A stretch of 64,000 nt of DNA from Mycoplasmopsis gallinacea (GTDB lineage Bacteria; Bacillota_I; Bacilli_A; Mycoplasmatales; Metamycoplasmataceae): contig NZ_LR214950.1 in NCBI RefSeq assembly GCF_900660495.1, positions 806,001-870,000 of the forward strand. Reading direction: 5' to 3'. Below are positions 22,442 to 35,903 of the stretch, piece by piece; position 1 is the stretch's first letter, and each line of letters begins with the position of its first letter. The notes under the pieces were generated by a model, which was given only the letters and a program-made list of their open reading frames with translations, searched no databases and was not told the origin of the DNA. The translations under genes and the position numbers were made by a program.

Positions 22442-24757
22442 TTAAGTTGTATTGATTGAATACACAAAACTTTTTTCCTGAATTTTACGGATTCAATCAT
22501 CAATCATTTTATTTAACTCATTAACAATAGCTGCGTTTCTAGTGTAAGTAACTTTATAATCAGGAACAAACATAGGGCTTGTGTTATAACCACTTGGTCC
22601 TACCCTAGAACTTACAGTAGCTACTGAACGCATTCTTTCAATTAATTTTTTTGCAACATTTAATCAATTATTAAGTTCAGTCATTAATTTAGTTTTATCT
22701 TGGTTTTGATTAAATTGAAGAACAACTTTATTCCGCATACGTTCTAATATTGATCAATTAGCATTATTAAAATCAGAATCATTTAAAATGCTTCCTTCTT
22801 TATATTTAGCATTGTTTTGCTCGAAATTAAGCAGCATAAACTCACCTAAAATAGGCTCTTTATTAATTAATAAACCTTTATCAATTAAAACTTGTTCACT
22901 TTCTTTCATTTTTTGAATTAGCTTAATTTTTTCGTTATTTAAGATTTTTACTTTTTCATTGTTATTTGCAGAATTTTCAACTAAAAAATGACTAACTTTC
23001 AAAACAATAGCTTTAAATTCTTCAATAATATCAAGCATTTGAGATGCAGCAGTTTTGATTTCTAAATCTTTTCCAATTTCTAAAATTAAATTTAAGTATT
23101 CACAAAAAAGAACAAAGTTAAAATCGCTTGTTTGTTCTTGGTTTGAATGGATTAGCACACCTATTTTATTAATAAATTTCTTTTTATCTTTGAAGTTATT
23201 AATAATTCTTTTAGATTCAGCATTTTGAATTGTGATAATTTCTTTTAGTTTAGTTTTGAACTTAGTTATGTTCTCATTATCAGCCATATTAGGATTTTCA
23301 ACAGTTGCAATTTCATTTATTTCTTCTTCATTAATATTTGATGACATAAAATTCAAATTCTTTTTAAATAAATTATCAAGATTAACTTTTGGATTTTGTT
23401 CTATAAGTATCCTTAGTGATTCAATTATTTGATTTATGTTATTAACTTTATTATTTTGATAGGTGTTTATAGGTTCTATTCAAGTATTTAAATTTAGCTC
23501 TTCAAAGGTGTAAAATCCTTGAATTAAAGAAAAAGTTTTTAATGAAAAATTTCTAATTCATTGTTCAAAAACATTATTAAATTTATAAATATAAGTAATA
23601 CTAGTAGCTCGATTATTTTCTCCATTATGCAATGAATTTATTAACGAGTTAATTTGTTTTGATAAATCACTATTTTGATGTGGAATTTTTTGAGAGCTAT
23701 GATAAATTCATTTTAATGATTCAAAGCGATTTGAAAGCACTTTAATTAAGTTTAATTGCATTAATATTTTGTCTTTAATGTCAAGATTATCACTTTGAGT
23801 ATAATTAACTAAATCTAAAAGACATTTTCAGTTATTTAAAAGTATTAAAAATTGATTATTAGCATTTATTTTGAGTTTTTCAAATGCTATTAATTTTTCT
23901 ATTAAAAATTCTCTGTAATAAATCATTTTTTCCTGATTTAAATTAGCTTCAATTTGAATTTGATTTTCCAATTTCAAAATCCAATAAATAAAATTCAATC
24001 TATTTCAAATCAATTTACTTTTTAAATTCACAGAATTAACAATTTCCAAAATTTCATTTAAATTATCAGAATTTCACTCTAGAAGATCTTCATTTTCAAA
24101 AGTTTTATAAAACATATTTTCAACCGCTATTTCAAGATTAGAAACCAAAAGGTCTTTAGTTTCTTGCTTGATAGTTAAAGCATTAATTTCATTGATTAAA
24201 TTTTCCTTACTTTCTTTAAGTTCCCTATAACTACTTTTTGCTAATTTCAAAAGAGTAATTGACTCTTTTTGCAAGGTGTTATTAGTAGCTAAATATGAAT
24301 AATTTGACGAACTATTAAAAGAATAATCACTCGGAAACATTGTTTTTCAGTATTGCAAGAAAGCATAGTTTTGAAAATTCATTTTTTCTAAATTATCAAT
24401 AATAATCCCAATTTTTAAAAGTAAAGGTTCGATCCTTGTTTCATTGCTGTGCTCAAAAGTTTCCTTGCTAAGTAAATCAAGTTTTTCTTTAGTTAAATTT
24501 AATTGCTTTTGATTTTCTCTATAAAAAGTAATGTGCTTTTGTAAAAAGTCATACTTAAACTTACTTGCAGATTCAGAACCGCTTTCAATTTCATTAGCAT
24601 TTGAGCTGCTTGTTAATAATTGCTTATCTTTAGGAGCTTGCTCTTTATTGAAAATTTTTTTAAGGGAATCTTGTGGGATGAAAAAAGCCCCTATCCCAAC
24701 TGCGCAAATGGATAATAGAGCCACTACACTTAAAATTATTTTGATAATCTTTTTCAT
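22442..24757 (-). CDS. Membrane-anchored coiled-coil protein of unknown function
   Basis: A 771-residue protein read through many TGA-Trp codons. The ATG at 24757 is preceded by GGAGGT six bases upstream; the TTG start 12 bases earlier is unlikely. Residues 3-26 are a hydrophobic signal or anchor (IIKIILSVVALLSICAVGIGAFFI). The Cys in it is not in a good lipobox (ICAV, Ile before Cys), so I do not call it a lipoprotein. The rest is helical, Lys/Glu/Asn/Leu-rich with likely coiled coils and no known motif. It converges with the frameshifted lipoprotein gene, which has a similar composition, and diverges from the PDxFFG gene. Confidence 0.75.
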
Positions 24758-24931
24758 TTTGACCTCCAATTTTCATATAAATTTTGAAGGACAAAAAACT
24801 AATAAAAAACAAAAACGCTTTTTGACCACTTTAAAAGCACTTTATTAACTCTTTACTGTTAAATTAGCGGTAATTTGTTAAAATTAATCATTATATATTT
24901 ATTTTTAAATATAAAACAAAAAGGAGTAAAT
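24758..24931. promoter_or_regulatory. Divergent promoter region
   Basis: This gap serves the minus-strand coiled-coil gene and the plus-strand PDxFFG/opp operon. On plus, TTGTTA (24875-24880) and TATATT (24894-24899) are weak -35/-10 candidates with a short spacer. AAGGAG (24921-24926) is the ribosome site for the ATG at 24932. No hairpin of note. Confidence 0.4.
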
Positions 24932-27900
24932 ATGAGAAAACTTTCTCTTAAAGCGAAAGTCCTTATTTCATTAGGAATTATAGCCGCTGGTACAAGTGCT
25001 ACTTTTGCCGGAATGTTTGCTTTTGCTAATAATTCTGATGAAGTCAAGGGAAGCAAATGATCTAATGACAAAACAAGACTTGTAAACCGTTTTGATGTTA
25101 TTTATGATGCACAAGGTGAGCTAAAACCTGAAATTAACATTGTAAGTCCTTCAAAAAAAGATATTGTTGGTTCAATGTCTGCTGATGGTACACAGTTTTG
25201 ATGAAATGAGTCTAAAGATCAAAAAATGAGCTTCGATGATTTTTACGAAAATTATTTCAAGTTTTACAATGATGGATTTATCTTAGAAGTTAAATATGGT
25301 TCATTTAGTTTTTACAATGAGTATGTTTTAGCAGTTCGTCCAAAACAATTCATTGATTTTACTAAATGATTTATGAGCGAAGTTTCATGAGGGCCAGATA
25401 TTTTAACCTTAGATAGCTTTAGAATTGTGCCCGGAGTTGAACAAAATGGTAACTCAATTACTCTTGGATCTCACTCTACATTACACAAAGAAGAAAGTGA
25501 AATTAAATTCTTCCCAGATGCATTTTTTGGATCACTCCCAATTTATAATTCAAACTCAGGAGCTGGAAATGCAACTGATGCTTTAGCATATAAATTATTT
25601 GAAGATCTTCAAGATAAGAGCACAATTGACTCAATTTTAAAAAATATCCCTCTTTCTACATCTATTAAAAATGATTCGCATGTTTATCAAAATGGACAAA
25701 AAACTTCAAAACTTAGTTCATTTAGATCAATTCTTACACCTGGTAAACTTACTGGCAAAGAATTTCTTGTTGCTACAATGCGTAATGAACTTAAAGGAAG
25801 AGATGAATCAATTCTTCTTCCGCTTGGAACAACAGAAGAACAATTTAATGCTTATAAAACAGAATTTGAAAAAGATTTACCTAATTTAACTTTCGATCAA
25901 TTTGTACAAAGAAAAATTGCAGATGTAGAATTAAATGGAGCCGGTTCTTCAACAAGCACAGGTACATTAGTATTAAAACTTGAAAAAGTGCAAGATAGCG
26001 CTTCACTTAAAAATGAAGTTACTATCCATAGCGGATTTAACACAACTCATGCTACATATTTTAATGAGAAAATTTTAAGAGAAGCAATTGAGAAAGATTT
26101 AGTACACTTTTTAGATTTTTATGACATGAATTCATACTTAAATCAAGAAGTATTTATCTATGATAATAACGGAGCAAGTCCAACTCGCTACTTTGATTCG
26201 AAAATTAGAGCTTTAAATGAAATTAAAAACTTTGATGTTGCAAATGAAAAACAAATCAAATCTTATACATTAACTAAAGTAAGTGTGGATAATAAAATTC
26301 TTCACATTGTTTTAACTAATGCTCAAGGAAGAGAATACCACGATTATTTTGACGCTCAAAACTTAAGTGATTCAGAATTTAGACGTTTTGAAGAATTTAA
26401 AGATGCTCTTGCTTATGGTGGTGCTATTTCTCCAATTACTCTTTCATATAGTCCTGAAGATATTTCAATTGTTGATGAAAACGGAACTCCAATTAGAGGT
26501 CTTTCATCAAGAAAATATCAACTTTATAATGAAACATATGCAGGTTTAATTGATAGGGTTACTCAAAAATATCCTTACTTATTAAAAGAACAATTTGGTC
26601 CATACATTGAAAAAAAACTTAACGATAAAGGATACTATGAATATGCTTTAAAAGAAGGAAGACACCTTGCTTTAAGTGATAAAGATAGAATCGGACTTCC
26701 TTTAGTGCTTTCAGTTTCAATTGATAATTTTGAAGGTATTTCTACAGATTTCCTTAAATATGTTGCTGCCCATGAATATGGCCACCACTTTACACTTGAA
26801 AAAGGTCAAGCTCTTGATAGAGAAAATAACGGGGTTGTTGTTGGTGGAATTAGAACTAGAGGTGGAGTTTCTGAATCATCATATTACTCAAATTTTGCCC
26901 TTAAAAACTATTTAGATGCAAGAACTAATCTTGAATATAGAAGAGTTAACGTTAAAGGTGAACCAAATGATAGAGGATCATTTATTCAATTTAGATACAT
27001 CAAAAATGATGGAACTAAGAGTGAATGAGAATCATATAGCGATATTTGAGGAGCTGCAACTAACCCAGCTGATGTTTTAGATGTTGTAAGAAACAAACAG
27101 AGAAGATTCTTACAAGATTTCAAAGGAATGCAAGAAGCAGCTAAATTACGTGATGTAAAATTAGGTGATTTATTCATTGCTAACTCATTTGATGAAAACT
27201 CTGGAACATTAAACCCATATATCGTAGGTACTCCTAAAGCATGACTTAAAGAAAATGAAGATTCAGAAGTTAAATACACTGAAATTAATGCAGAAAAAAT
27301 CTTTAACGAAATTCGTGATGGAGAAGGAAACCCTTTATCTTACACTAAAAATGAAAATGGAACAATTCAATTTAGCTTCTTTGAATATGCTCAAGAACCT
27401 GATTATGCAAATGATCAAAAAGCAATTATTTCAAAAGTTAAACTTGTTAAAAAAGATGGAACTCCATTTATCAATGTACCATTAAATGTAGAGCTTGAAG
27501 AAGCTGAATGAAATTACATTTCAGATCAAGTTCACCTTGTGGAAGCTGCACTTGAAAGCCTTGTTAACCACAATTTCTATGATAGTGGATGAAATACAGG
27601 TTCAACTTTCATTGGTGGTGAGTTAAACTCACAATTTACCAACCTTTTTGGTGGAAGTGATATGAATTGATATTTTGAAGCTGCTAAAGCTAGAAAAAAC
27701 GCAAACGAAAAAAATCCTGCTACTAACTTAATTACTCATGAAGGTGATGATGCTAGAAAAGCATTCCAATACTTTGCTGTAAATAAAGATGCTTCAATAG
27801 ATCAATTTATGGTTGCAGTTGTAAACTCATTTTTAACAAGTTTTCGGGAAACAGATGTTACTGCTCAAAATAACACACTACTTGCAAGAAATATTTATTT

Positions 27901-30652
27901 TGGTGCTGGATATAATCCAATTCTTTCATTTGTGGATCAAGAAAATAATTTTGTTTCAAAATACTCAATTCCAACTGGAGCAAATTCTACTTTCTTAGCA
28001 AATAACAAAAAAATAGATGGATTGATTCTTAGTGGATTTAACTTACCATATATGAGAAGTAGATTCACAAGTCTTGCCAAAGGTGAAAGCTTCTTAAAAG
28101 AGAATTTAAATACAGACTTAAACTTCTCACTTTCACCAGCTAACCAAATTTATGCTGCAATTGGTCTTCTTTCTTTCGTTGATGATACATGACATAATCA
28201 AGATCAAGCTGCAGAATATGTATATGGAAATGCAAACAAAACAACATTTGCTTTATTTAACGAAAACAATGAAGTAGTACTTCCTAGAGACATTTTCACA
28301 GTTCAGAGAATGAATACTTTTAAAGGTGGACTTGTAAAAAAACTTGGTTACAATGCATATTATGCAAGTACTCAAAAAGCATTTAATTCAATTCACAATG
28401 CTGTTTTAGATGATTTTAAAGTAACTTATACATTAAATGATCAAGAGTATACAACAGCTGCATTTAGCTCAGTTCCTGCTTTATTTGAATTCGGTTCACT
28501 TGATTATTCACAAGCTACTCCAGTAAGAAAAGTTCTTGTAAATGATCAAGGTGCAGAGCAAGTTATTTATGAATTTAACTGAAATGTAGATTATGTAAAA
28601 ACTAAATTTAACTTAGAAAGATTCAAAGAAGGTCTTTTAACAGAAGCAACAGATGAAACTAGAGAAAACATTAATCAAATTGCAAATGATGAACAATTAC
28701 TTGCAAATGAATTAATCAAACGTTTCAGAAATTCTGATTTATTCTTAATGGTTAAAGATTTTAACCCTGCAACTGATTTAGTTGCTAACCAAGCAATTTT
28801 CTCAAATGAATATGGAATTAGCCAATTAAACCCAGTATTTGCTGAAAACTTTGTGTTTGAAAATCTAGAAAACAAAATAGGAAAATTCACACCTAGTGAT
28901 TTACAAGAATACTTCCACAAAATGTTTGAGAAAAAAGAAGAAGGCCTTTCAGCATATGCAGATACATATGATTTATACACATTTATGGGTAACCATCTTG
29001 CATGAGATAATCGTGGTATTTATACAACTGAAGGATATCAACTTGACCCACTTGAATATGGATTTTTAAGAATTTTCTACAGTGAATTTTCAAATGGTGT
29101 TCCTTCAAGTGATGTTTCAGATTACAATTTCACAAGAACTGAACCACTTTTAAATGACAAATTTACTGACTATATTTACTCTATTTCAGAAACATTAACT
29201 CGTGATTTTGTCCAAACAACATTTATCCCTGCTTCAACTGACTTTAATAACTTACCAAGTTACTTTAGTAATGTAAATGAAGCTAACACAGGATTTGACT
29301 ACATTATCGATGCTTCAAAACTTCAATATTGAAATGAACGCAAAAACACAAACACAGATATTTCTGAAGGAATTAGAGCAGCTGAAGAAGCTCTTATTTG
29401 AAAAGATAACATTAGCTACCTTATTTCTGAATTTGTTGATAATGCTTATAAAACATCACTTCTTGGAAATCAAAATAGAAAAATTATCAAAGAAAGACAA
29501 GGTGTTGAAGCTGATTTAGAGCTTCTTAATGCGTCTGATTGACAAGACAAACTTCAACAAAAAATTGATTCAATTAATTCACAAATTGAAACAATTAATC
29601 AAAACGAAGAATTATCACAAGAACAAAAAGATGCTCAAATTCAACCGCTTCAAGAACAATTAAACAAATATACAGAATTTAAAGCATTAGATGTTGAAGA
29701 TAAAACAGCTAAAGTTGAAGAACTTAAGACAAAAATCAAAACTCTTAATGACCAAACAAATGAAAATGCTAAAGCAATTAATCAAATTCTTAAACCAAGA
29801 AGCGAAAAATTCATTAAATTCAAAGATGAAAAATTCAAGCCATGATTAAATAGCAACATTTTCTTTGATGATGGAAGCAGAACATCATCATACTTTGGAA
29901 AATTCATCACAAAAAGTAATGGATTCTTCAAAGATGAATTCGAAAAAGCAACTATTGGAATGCAACTTTATAACGAAAATAGAGAAGCAATTGTAGATGA
30001 AACAATTAGACTTAAAGACTTTGATGGAAATGCAATTACTTCAAGACCTAAAGCATTCTTTGTGTCACAAATGATGAACTATGGAGTTGGAAACCGTACT
30101 GTTGCAGGAATTTTCAGAAATAAAAAACTTGATGCAATTGCTATGTATGGATACATGCCAACAAAACAACTTCAAAACGTTACACAAATTAAATTCACAG
30201 ATGTTAAAACTGGAGAAGTTAAATATGCTCCAATTAACAAAGATAAAACAAATAATGTATTCTACTATGAAAAACAAGGTGATCCATCTTCAAAAGTAAC
30301 AATTGAAGATCTTGGATACTCATCATGAATTTCAGATTACGCTATTATGGCTAAATATCGTGATACATTACTTGTACCACTTCACAAATACTATGTTGAT
30401 TTTGCTAACGATAAAGGTGAAACTGCATATGTAAATGAAAATGGTGAAGTTGTCTTTGGTGAAGCTAATAAAAATTTAGCGCGCTTATTTACAATTGGTG
30501 ATTTAAGCCAAATTTCAGAAAATGGTAAAGATCCTGCTCAATCACCTTCTGTTCTTGCAGCTGAAAAAACAGAGCCAAATGATGATGCAGAGCCAACAAA
30601 AACAGGTAGATCAATTCTTTCAATTGATTTCCAATTTAACATAACAGGATAG
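24932..30652 (+). CDS. PDxFFG protein: giant surface protein with HEXXH metalloprotease site
   Basis: A 1906-residue protein in one frame with many TGA-Trp codons. A signal or anchor helix spans residues ~7-33. The family-naming motif PDAFFG is at 195-200. A zinc-protease site HEYGHH is at 614-619 (HEXXH), in a VAAHEYGHHFTLE context; acidic residues that could be the third ligand follow within ~85 residues (SEWESYSDIWG). A coiled-coil segment lies near residues 1530-1620. PDxFFG proteins are known only from mycoplasmas and their activity is, as far as I know, unproven. It sits 9 bases before the OppA-like gene, so an extracellular protease that feeds the peptide importer is a reasonable inference. 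Start chosen by AAGGAG. Confidence 0.82.
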
Positions 30653-30661
30653 GAGGAAAAG

Positions 30662-33600
30662 GTGAATAGTTATTTCAAAAAATCTAGAAAATATCTTTTA
30701 GGTTTCACACTTGCAGCTAGTTCATTTTCAGTGCTAAGTGTGGTTGCTTGTGCTCCAGGTAGCACTTCTCAAAATGCTAAAGGATATGATTTTGGATTAA
30801 CAAGTGAACCGTTAAATAATCTTAACTACATTAAATTCAAATCTGTAGATAAGATTCTCCCATCACTTGTTGACTCATTTATGAAAAGTGGACCATCAGA
30901 TTCACTTAAATCAATTTTAAAAACCAATAAATTCACAATGACAATGACTAATGTTGGTACAGACCGTACAACTTCAAACTTTGATGAATTCTTTAAAAAG
31001 AATCTGGAAAACTTTAGAAGCAAAGACGGAAAAGGAAACATTACAAATAGTTACTATACTTTAGATGATTTTGGATTTATTGGTGGAACTGGAGCGCCAG
31101 TTCTTAGTGATATTTCAAATTCATCAACTATTTATGCATTCAGAAACCCTAAAAACAGTAACAACTACATGGCTTTTAGTGGTTACATGAACAAAGGTAA
31201 AAACATTTGAAGCAATGGGGATGTAATTACAGCTCAAGATCTTCGTGATTACTTTGAATATATCTTAGATTTAAATACAGGTAGCCAAAAACTTGAAACA
31301 ATCAAAAAATACTCAATTAGAGGTGCAGAGCAATTTATTACAGCTCAAAAAGAATATGCTTTAAAACACAATGAAAGTTACAAAAACCCATGAGGTAGAA
31401 GAAGCTACATCCAAGATCCTTGAGGAAAATCATACATCCAAGATCCAAATCAAGAAGTATGAACTTCTCAAGTTCCAGGTGATGAAGCTGAAGTGCAAGC
31501 AATTAAAGAGGCAGCTTTAAGTTTTGGATTTTACACAGGACAATACTTTTTAGATTACACTAACGAAGAAATTGTAGAAAGCAACAACCTTCCTGAAAAC
31601 TTCGATAGATCAATTGATTTAAATGCTGAGACTCAAAAATGAGCTATTAAACGTAATAATGTAGTTAAAGAAGTTACTTTAGTTAAAAATCCTTACCTTA
31701 ATCCATACCAAGAATATGCACTTGAAGAAGCTACTTCTGAAGAATGAGAAGCTTTTAACGAATATTACAAAGAAAAACAAGCAACTGATCCTGAAACTCC
31801 AGCACTTAGCGAAGAGCAAAAAGATCAAATGAAGCTTTCACACTCTAAAATCGTTGGAAAACTTAAAACTCTTAGTTTAGATTCATATAGCTTTACAATG
31901 ATTTTTGACGAAAACAAAACACCTGATTTAAACTTCTTAGTTGGACAAATTATCGAAAACATTTATCCTGCTAACCGTAAGTACATTGAAACTGAAGGTG
32001 GTGGAATTCAAAACTATGGATCAGATCCTAAGAAAGTGTTAACAAGTGGTCCATTTGTGATTGAACCAGGTGATATTGTGCTTGGTCCTCAAGGATACAT
32101 TGTATTAACTAAAAACAAAGATTACTTTGAAGCAGCCAATACAGTATCAAACAAAATTAAAATATTCTTCTCAACAGATAGAAACATTAATGCAACTCTT
32201 TTTGAAGATGGATATATTTCACAAACATATATTCCAGCTAACAAAATTAATAGTTACTGATCAAATCCTGCTTACAAAGATTACCTTAATAAAAACTCGG
32301 GGTATGGAACAATTGCTTATGCATTTAACTTAGATCAAGAAACTAAAGGAACAAGTTGACTTCAAGATGAAGATTTAAGAAATGCCATTTATTATGCAAT
32401 TGACCGTGAAAAAGTGCTTAAATCAGTAGGATGAGATTTCTCATTCCCAGTTACAACATGAACAGCTTATGGACAATACCGTTTATTTGATGGTAGAAAC
32501 TTAGAATACTACTTTGAAGGTGAAGATATTAAAACCAAAAATGGAGTTACAGTTCCAATTCAAAATTATGACTTCTTGGTGCACCTTTCAAAAAGCTTTA
32601 ACTTCGAAAAAACATACCGTAAGGATGATTCATATTTACCTAAAACAGCTCAAGATTACCTTGCTCGTTTCAAAGCAAAACATCCAGAACTTGATAAGGT
32701 GACAATCCAATTTCTTAATAACTCAACTGATGAGCAGAAAAAAGCTGGTTCATACCTTCGTGAAGCTTTAAGACAAGCTTTTGGTTCATATGTGCAATTA
32801 GAAATTAAGAGCTTACCAGAAAATACCTTTGTTGCTTACCTTGATGAAGGGGAATGAGACATTGTTTACCAAAACTTTGACCGTCTTGGTGGTAATGGTG
32901 CTCAAGATTACGTTTATGTATTCTTTAAAGAAGACGAAATTGATACCTTTACTCAAAAAAGCACTGGATTTAAAACTAACCCAAGTGGTGGATACACATA
33001 TGCAAATTACTTAAGCGAACTTATTTTAAATGCATATAAAGCAAATGGGCAAGAATCTTCAAAATACAACATTGTTCAGCCATACTTTAGTTTTATTGAA
33101 ACACAAGTTAAAGAATATGCTAAAGCAAATAACATCGATTTTGATGCAATAGCTAACTCGAATGATTACTTTAATAAAACAAAATTTATTAGCGAAAACA
33201 TTGATGCAATTATGGAAATTATTAACCAAAATAAAGCACAAGAATCTAGTTTAAACGAAAAAGCTCTTTCAAAACGTTTTGTTGCTAATGCGATTGAATA
33301 CCTTTTAAGTAAAAACTTATTTGGAATTCAACTTTCAAGAATTCAAAAAGCAATTAATCTTTACTTTGCTTCAACATTAACAAGTGAGCAAATCCAAGAA
33401 TTAACAAACGCTACAAAAGATAGACTTTTAATTAAAGATGCACGTCTTTGAAATAAATTCATTGAGCTTGCATATCAAAAATCAGATGAGAGCTTAACTG
33501 ATTATTCTGCAAGATTAGATAGCTTCTTTACTGGAAACTTTACAGATAAAGAAGTTGAGGAAAAATGAGATACACAGCTTATCTTCTCATTTATTGCAAC

Positions 33601-33772
33601 TCTTGAAAAAATCATTCGTGATGGTGCCTTTGTAGTTCCTTTAATGGAAGTTGATACAAACTGAGAAATTACAAGAGTAGGTGGAGTAAATTCATTATTT
33701 ACATTCTCACTTCAATATGCATATGATTACACTAATCCTCCTAGACCAGGATTACCAAGAAAGAAAGGATAA
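30662..33772 (+). CDS. oppA: Oligopeptide ABC transporter substrate-binding lipoprotein (OppA-like)
   Basis: A 1036-residue lipoprotein starting with GTG after AGGAGG. Lipobox VVAC, Cys30. The SBP_bac_5 fold is visible in TIAYAFNLDQ followed by LQDEDLRNAIYYAIDREKVLKSVG (about residues 545-585), a hallmark of peptide-binding proteins, and in the late HLSKSF/QNFDRLGG segments. Mycoplasma OppA proteins are long and divergent like this one. It precedes oppB, oppC, oppD and oppF with short gaps and binds peptides for them at the cell surface. Confidence 0.88.
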
Positions 33773-33775
33773 TAC

Positions 33776-34831
33776 ATGGAACACAAATACGTTAATTATC
33801 AAAATGAAAAATATCGTTTAAATGATAATAAAGTAATTTTTACTTCAAAACGTAACAAAGAAATGTCATTTATGCAAAAGCTTTTAGCTGTGGATTCACC
33901 ATTTTTAAAAGCGCTTTGAAAAATTGCCAAAATTATCTTAGAATTCTTTGTTATTGGTTTTATTGTTATTTCAATTACTTTCTTCCTTATTAATGCAGTT
34001 CCTGGTTCAAACTCTTTAACATCAGGGCTTGATGCTGGAGCTAAAAAAGCAATTGAAGCTCAGTACGGATTAGATTTACCTTTATTTAAGCGTTATTTAA
34101 ATTACATGCAGAATTTATTTAGAGGGGATTTCGGAATTTCACTTTCACTTTTCCCAGCCCAAGAAATCAATAGTTTTATTTGAGAAAGATTTTACAAATC
34201 ATTCCTTGTTGGTATTTTCTCTGTTTTCTTAACAGTTGTAATTGGGATACCAGTAGGTATTTGAGTTGGTAAAAACCCAGGTGGTTTCTTAGATAATTTC
34301 TCTACTATTTTAGTTTCTATTTTCTCATCAGTGCCATCAATTATTTTCGCCTTAGTGCTTGTGTTTATTGGTAGAATCGTTGGTCTTCCATTTATGTTTG
34401 ACCACAAAAACTTTATTACATATATTCTTCCGGGACTTGCACTTTCACTTGGAAGCATCATTGTTTATATTAAATACATTAGAACTGAGCTTAATAGAGA
34501 GCTTAACTCAGTTCATGCTAAATTTGCTTACTTAAAAGGACTTACCAAAAGTCGTTTCGTTTGAAAACATGCGCTTAAACCTTCACTTTTCCCAATTGCA
34601 ACATTCTTCCCTGCAGTTATTTTCGGATCATTCTTAGGTAGTGTGTTCATTGAACAAATCTTCTTTATCCCAGGTTCTGGAGCAACTCTTTTACAAGCAA
34701 TTCAAACAAAAGACTATAACGTTATTTTATTCTTAATTATTATGTTTGCTTTACTTACAATACTATCATATGCAACACGTGACCTTCTTTACGAAGCAAT
34801 CGATCCACGTGTTAGAAGGAGAGGAAAATAA
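33776..34831 (+). CDS. oppB: Oligopeptide ABC transporter permease OppB
   Basis: A 351-residue permease. After a cytoplasmic start of ~60 residues come six hydrophobic helices. Signature regions: INAVPGSN, AQYGLDLPLFKRYLNYMQNLFRGDFGISL (typical of OppB/DppB) and the coupling loop ELNSVHAKFAYLKGLTKSRFVWKHALKP. It starts 3 bases after the OppA stop and overlaps oppC by one base (TAATG). Confidence 0.93.
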
Positions 34832-35892
34832 TGAATAAATTTCAAAAATTTCTAAATTCTTCTAAGCAATACATAGTAAATAAGACAGCTAAAGTTGCTA
34901 ACAAAATTAGAAAAAATGAAGAGCTTGGAAAAACAAATTCATTAGAAGATAATATTGCACCAAATCAATTTATGCAACCATTTAACTATGCTAAATGAAA
35001 AATGGTTGGTGAAATTATGGACTTCCAAGAATCAAAACACCTTGGAGCAGAAGTTAAACCGTTTAAAGAATTCGTTTATCGTTTTTCGCAAAACATTGGT
35101 GGAGTTTTTGGGTTCTTAGTTTTAGCTTTATTAATCATTTTCGCTTTAATTATTCCTTTTACAACTCTTGATCCAAATACTCAAGATGTTAATAACAGAA
35201 TCTTGCATTTTAATCAAACTGATAGTAATGGTATTTACCACATTTTAGGTACAGATGATTTAGGTAGAGATTTATGAGCAAGACTTTGACATGGGCTTAG
35301 ATATTCACTTGCTCTTGCGCTTGTAACAACTGCAATTGAAGTTATTGTTGGTCTTTCAATTGGAATTATGATGGGTCAATTTGATCCTTTTGATAGAGTG
35401 CTTACTTTCGTCATTAAAATTATTTCAGTTGTACCTACAATCTTAATTCTTATCTTGATGACCATTGTTGTTTCACCTAGTTTCTGAGTTATTGTGTTTT
35501 CACTTTCACTTACTGGATGAACTGGAATGGCTAACCAAATTCGTGCTCAAGTTAAACGTGCAAAACACTTTGAATGAGTTGCAGCTTCAAGAGTACTTGG
35601 AACTCCAACTTGAAAAATTCTTAAAAACTATGTACCTGTAATTATTCCTATTTTAATTACACAACTTGTATTTACCATTCCTGGTGTTATCTTAAGTGAA
35701 ACATCACTTGCATTCATCGGACTTGCAATTGATGATGTTCCAACACTTGGGAACTTAATTTCAGAAGGACAAAAACTTTTCCCAGGAAAATTAAGATACG
35801 TTTTTGTTCCTTCAACAATTCTTATTTTAATTACAACTAGTGTTCAACTTATTGGAGCTAGCGTGCAAGATTCACTTAGAAGACAAAGATAG
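34831..35892 (+). CDS. oppC: Oligopeptide ABC transporter permease OppC
   Basis: A 353-residue permease with a ~95-residue soluble N-terminus, then six helices. HILGTDDLGRDLWARLWHGLRYSL is the classical OppC/DppC signature; the coupling loop reads FEWVAASRVLGTPTWKILKNYVPVIIP. Partner of OppB in the pore. Confidence 0.95.
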
Positions 35893-35903
35893 GAGGCAAA
35901 AAA

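Noticed and set aside
24758-24769. TTG start giving MEVKMKK for the coiled-coil protein
   Set aside because: That stretch contains the GGAGGT ribosome site for the ATG at 24757.
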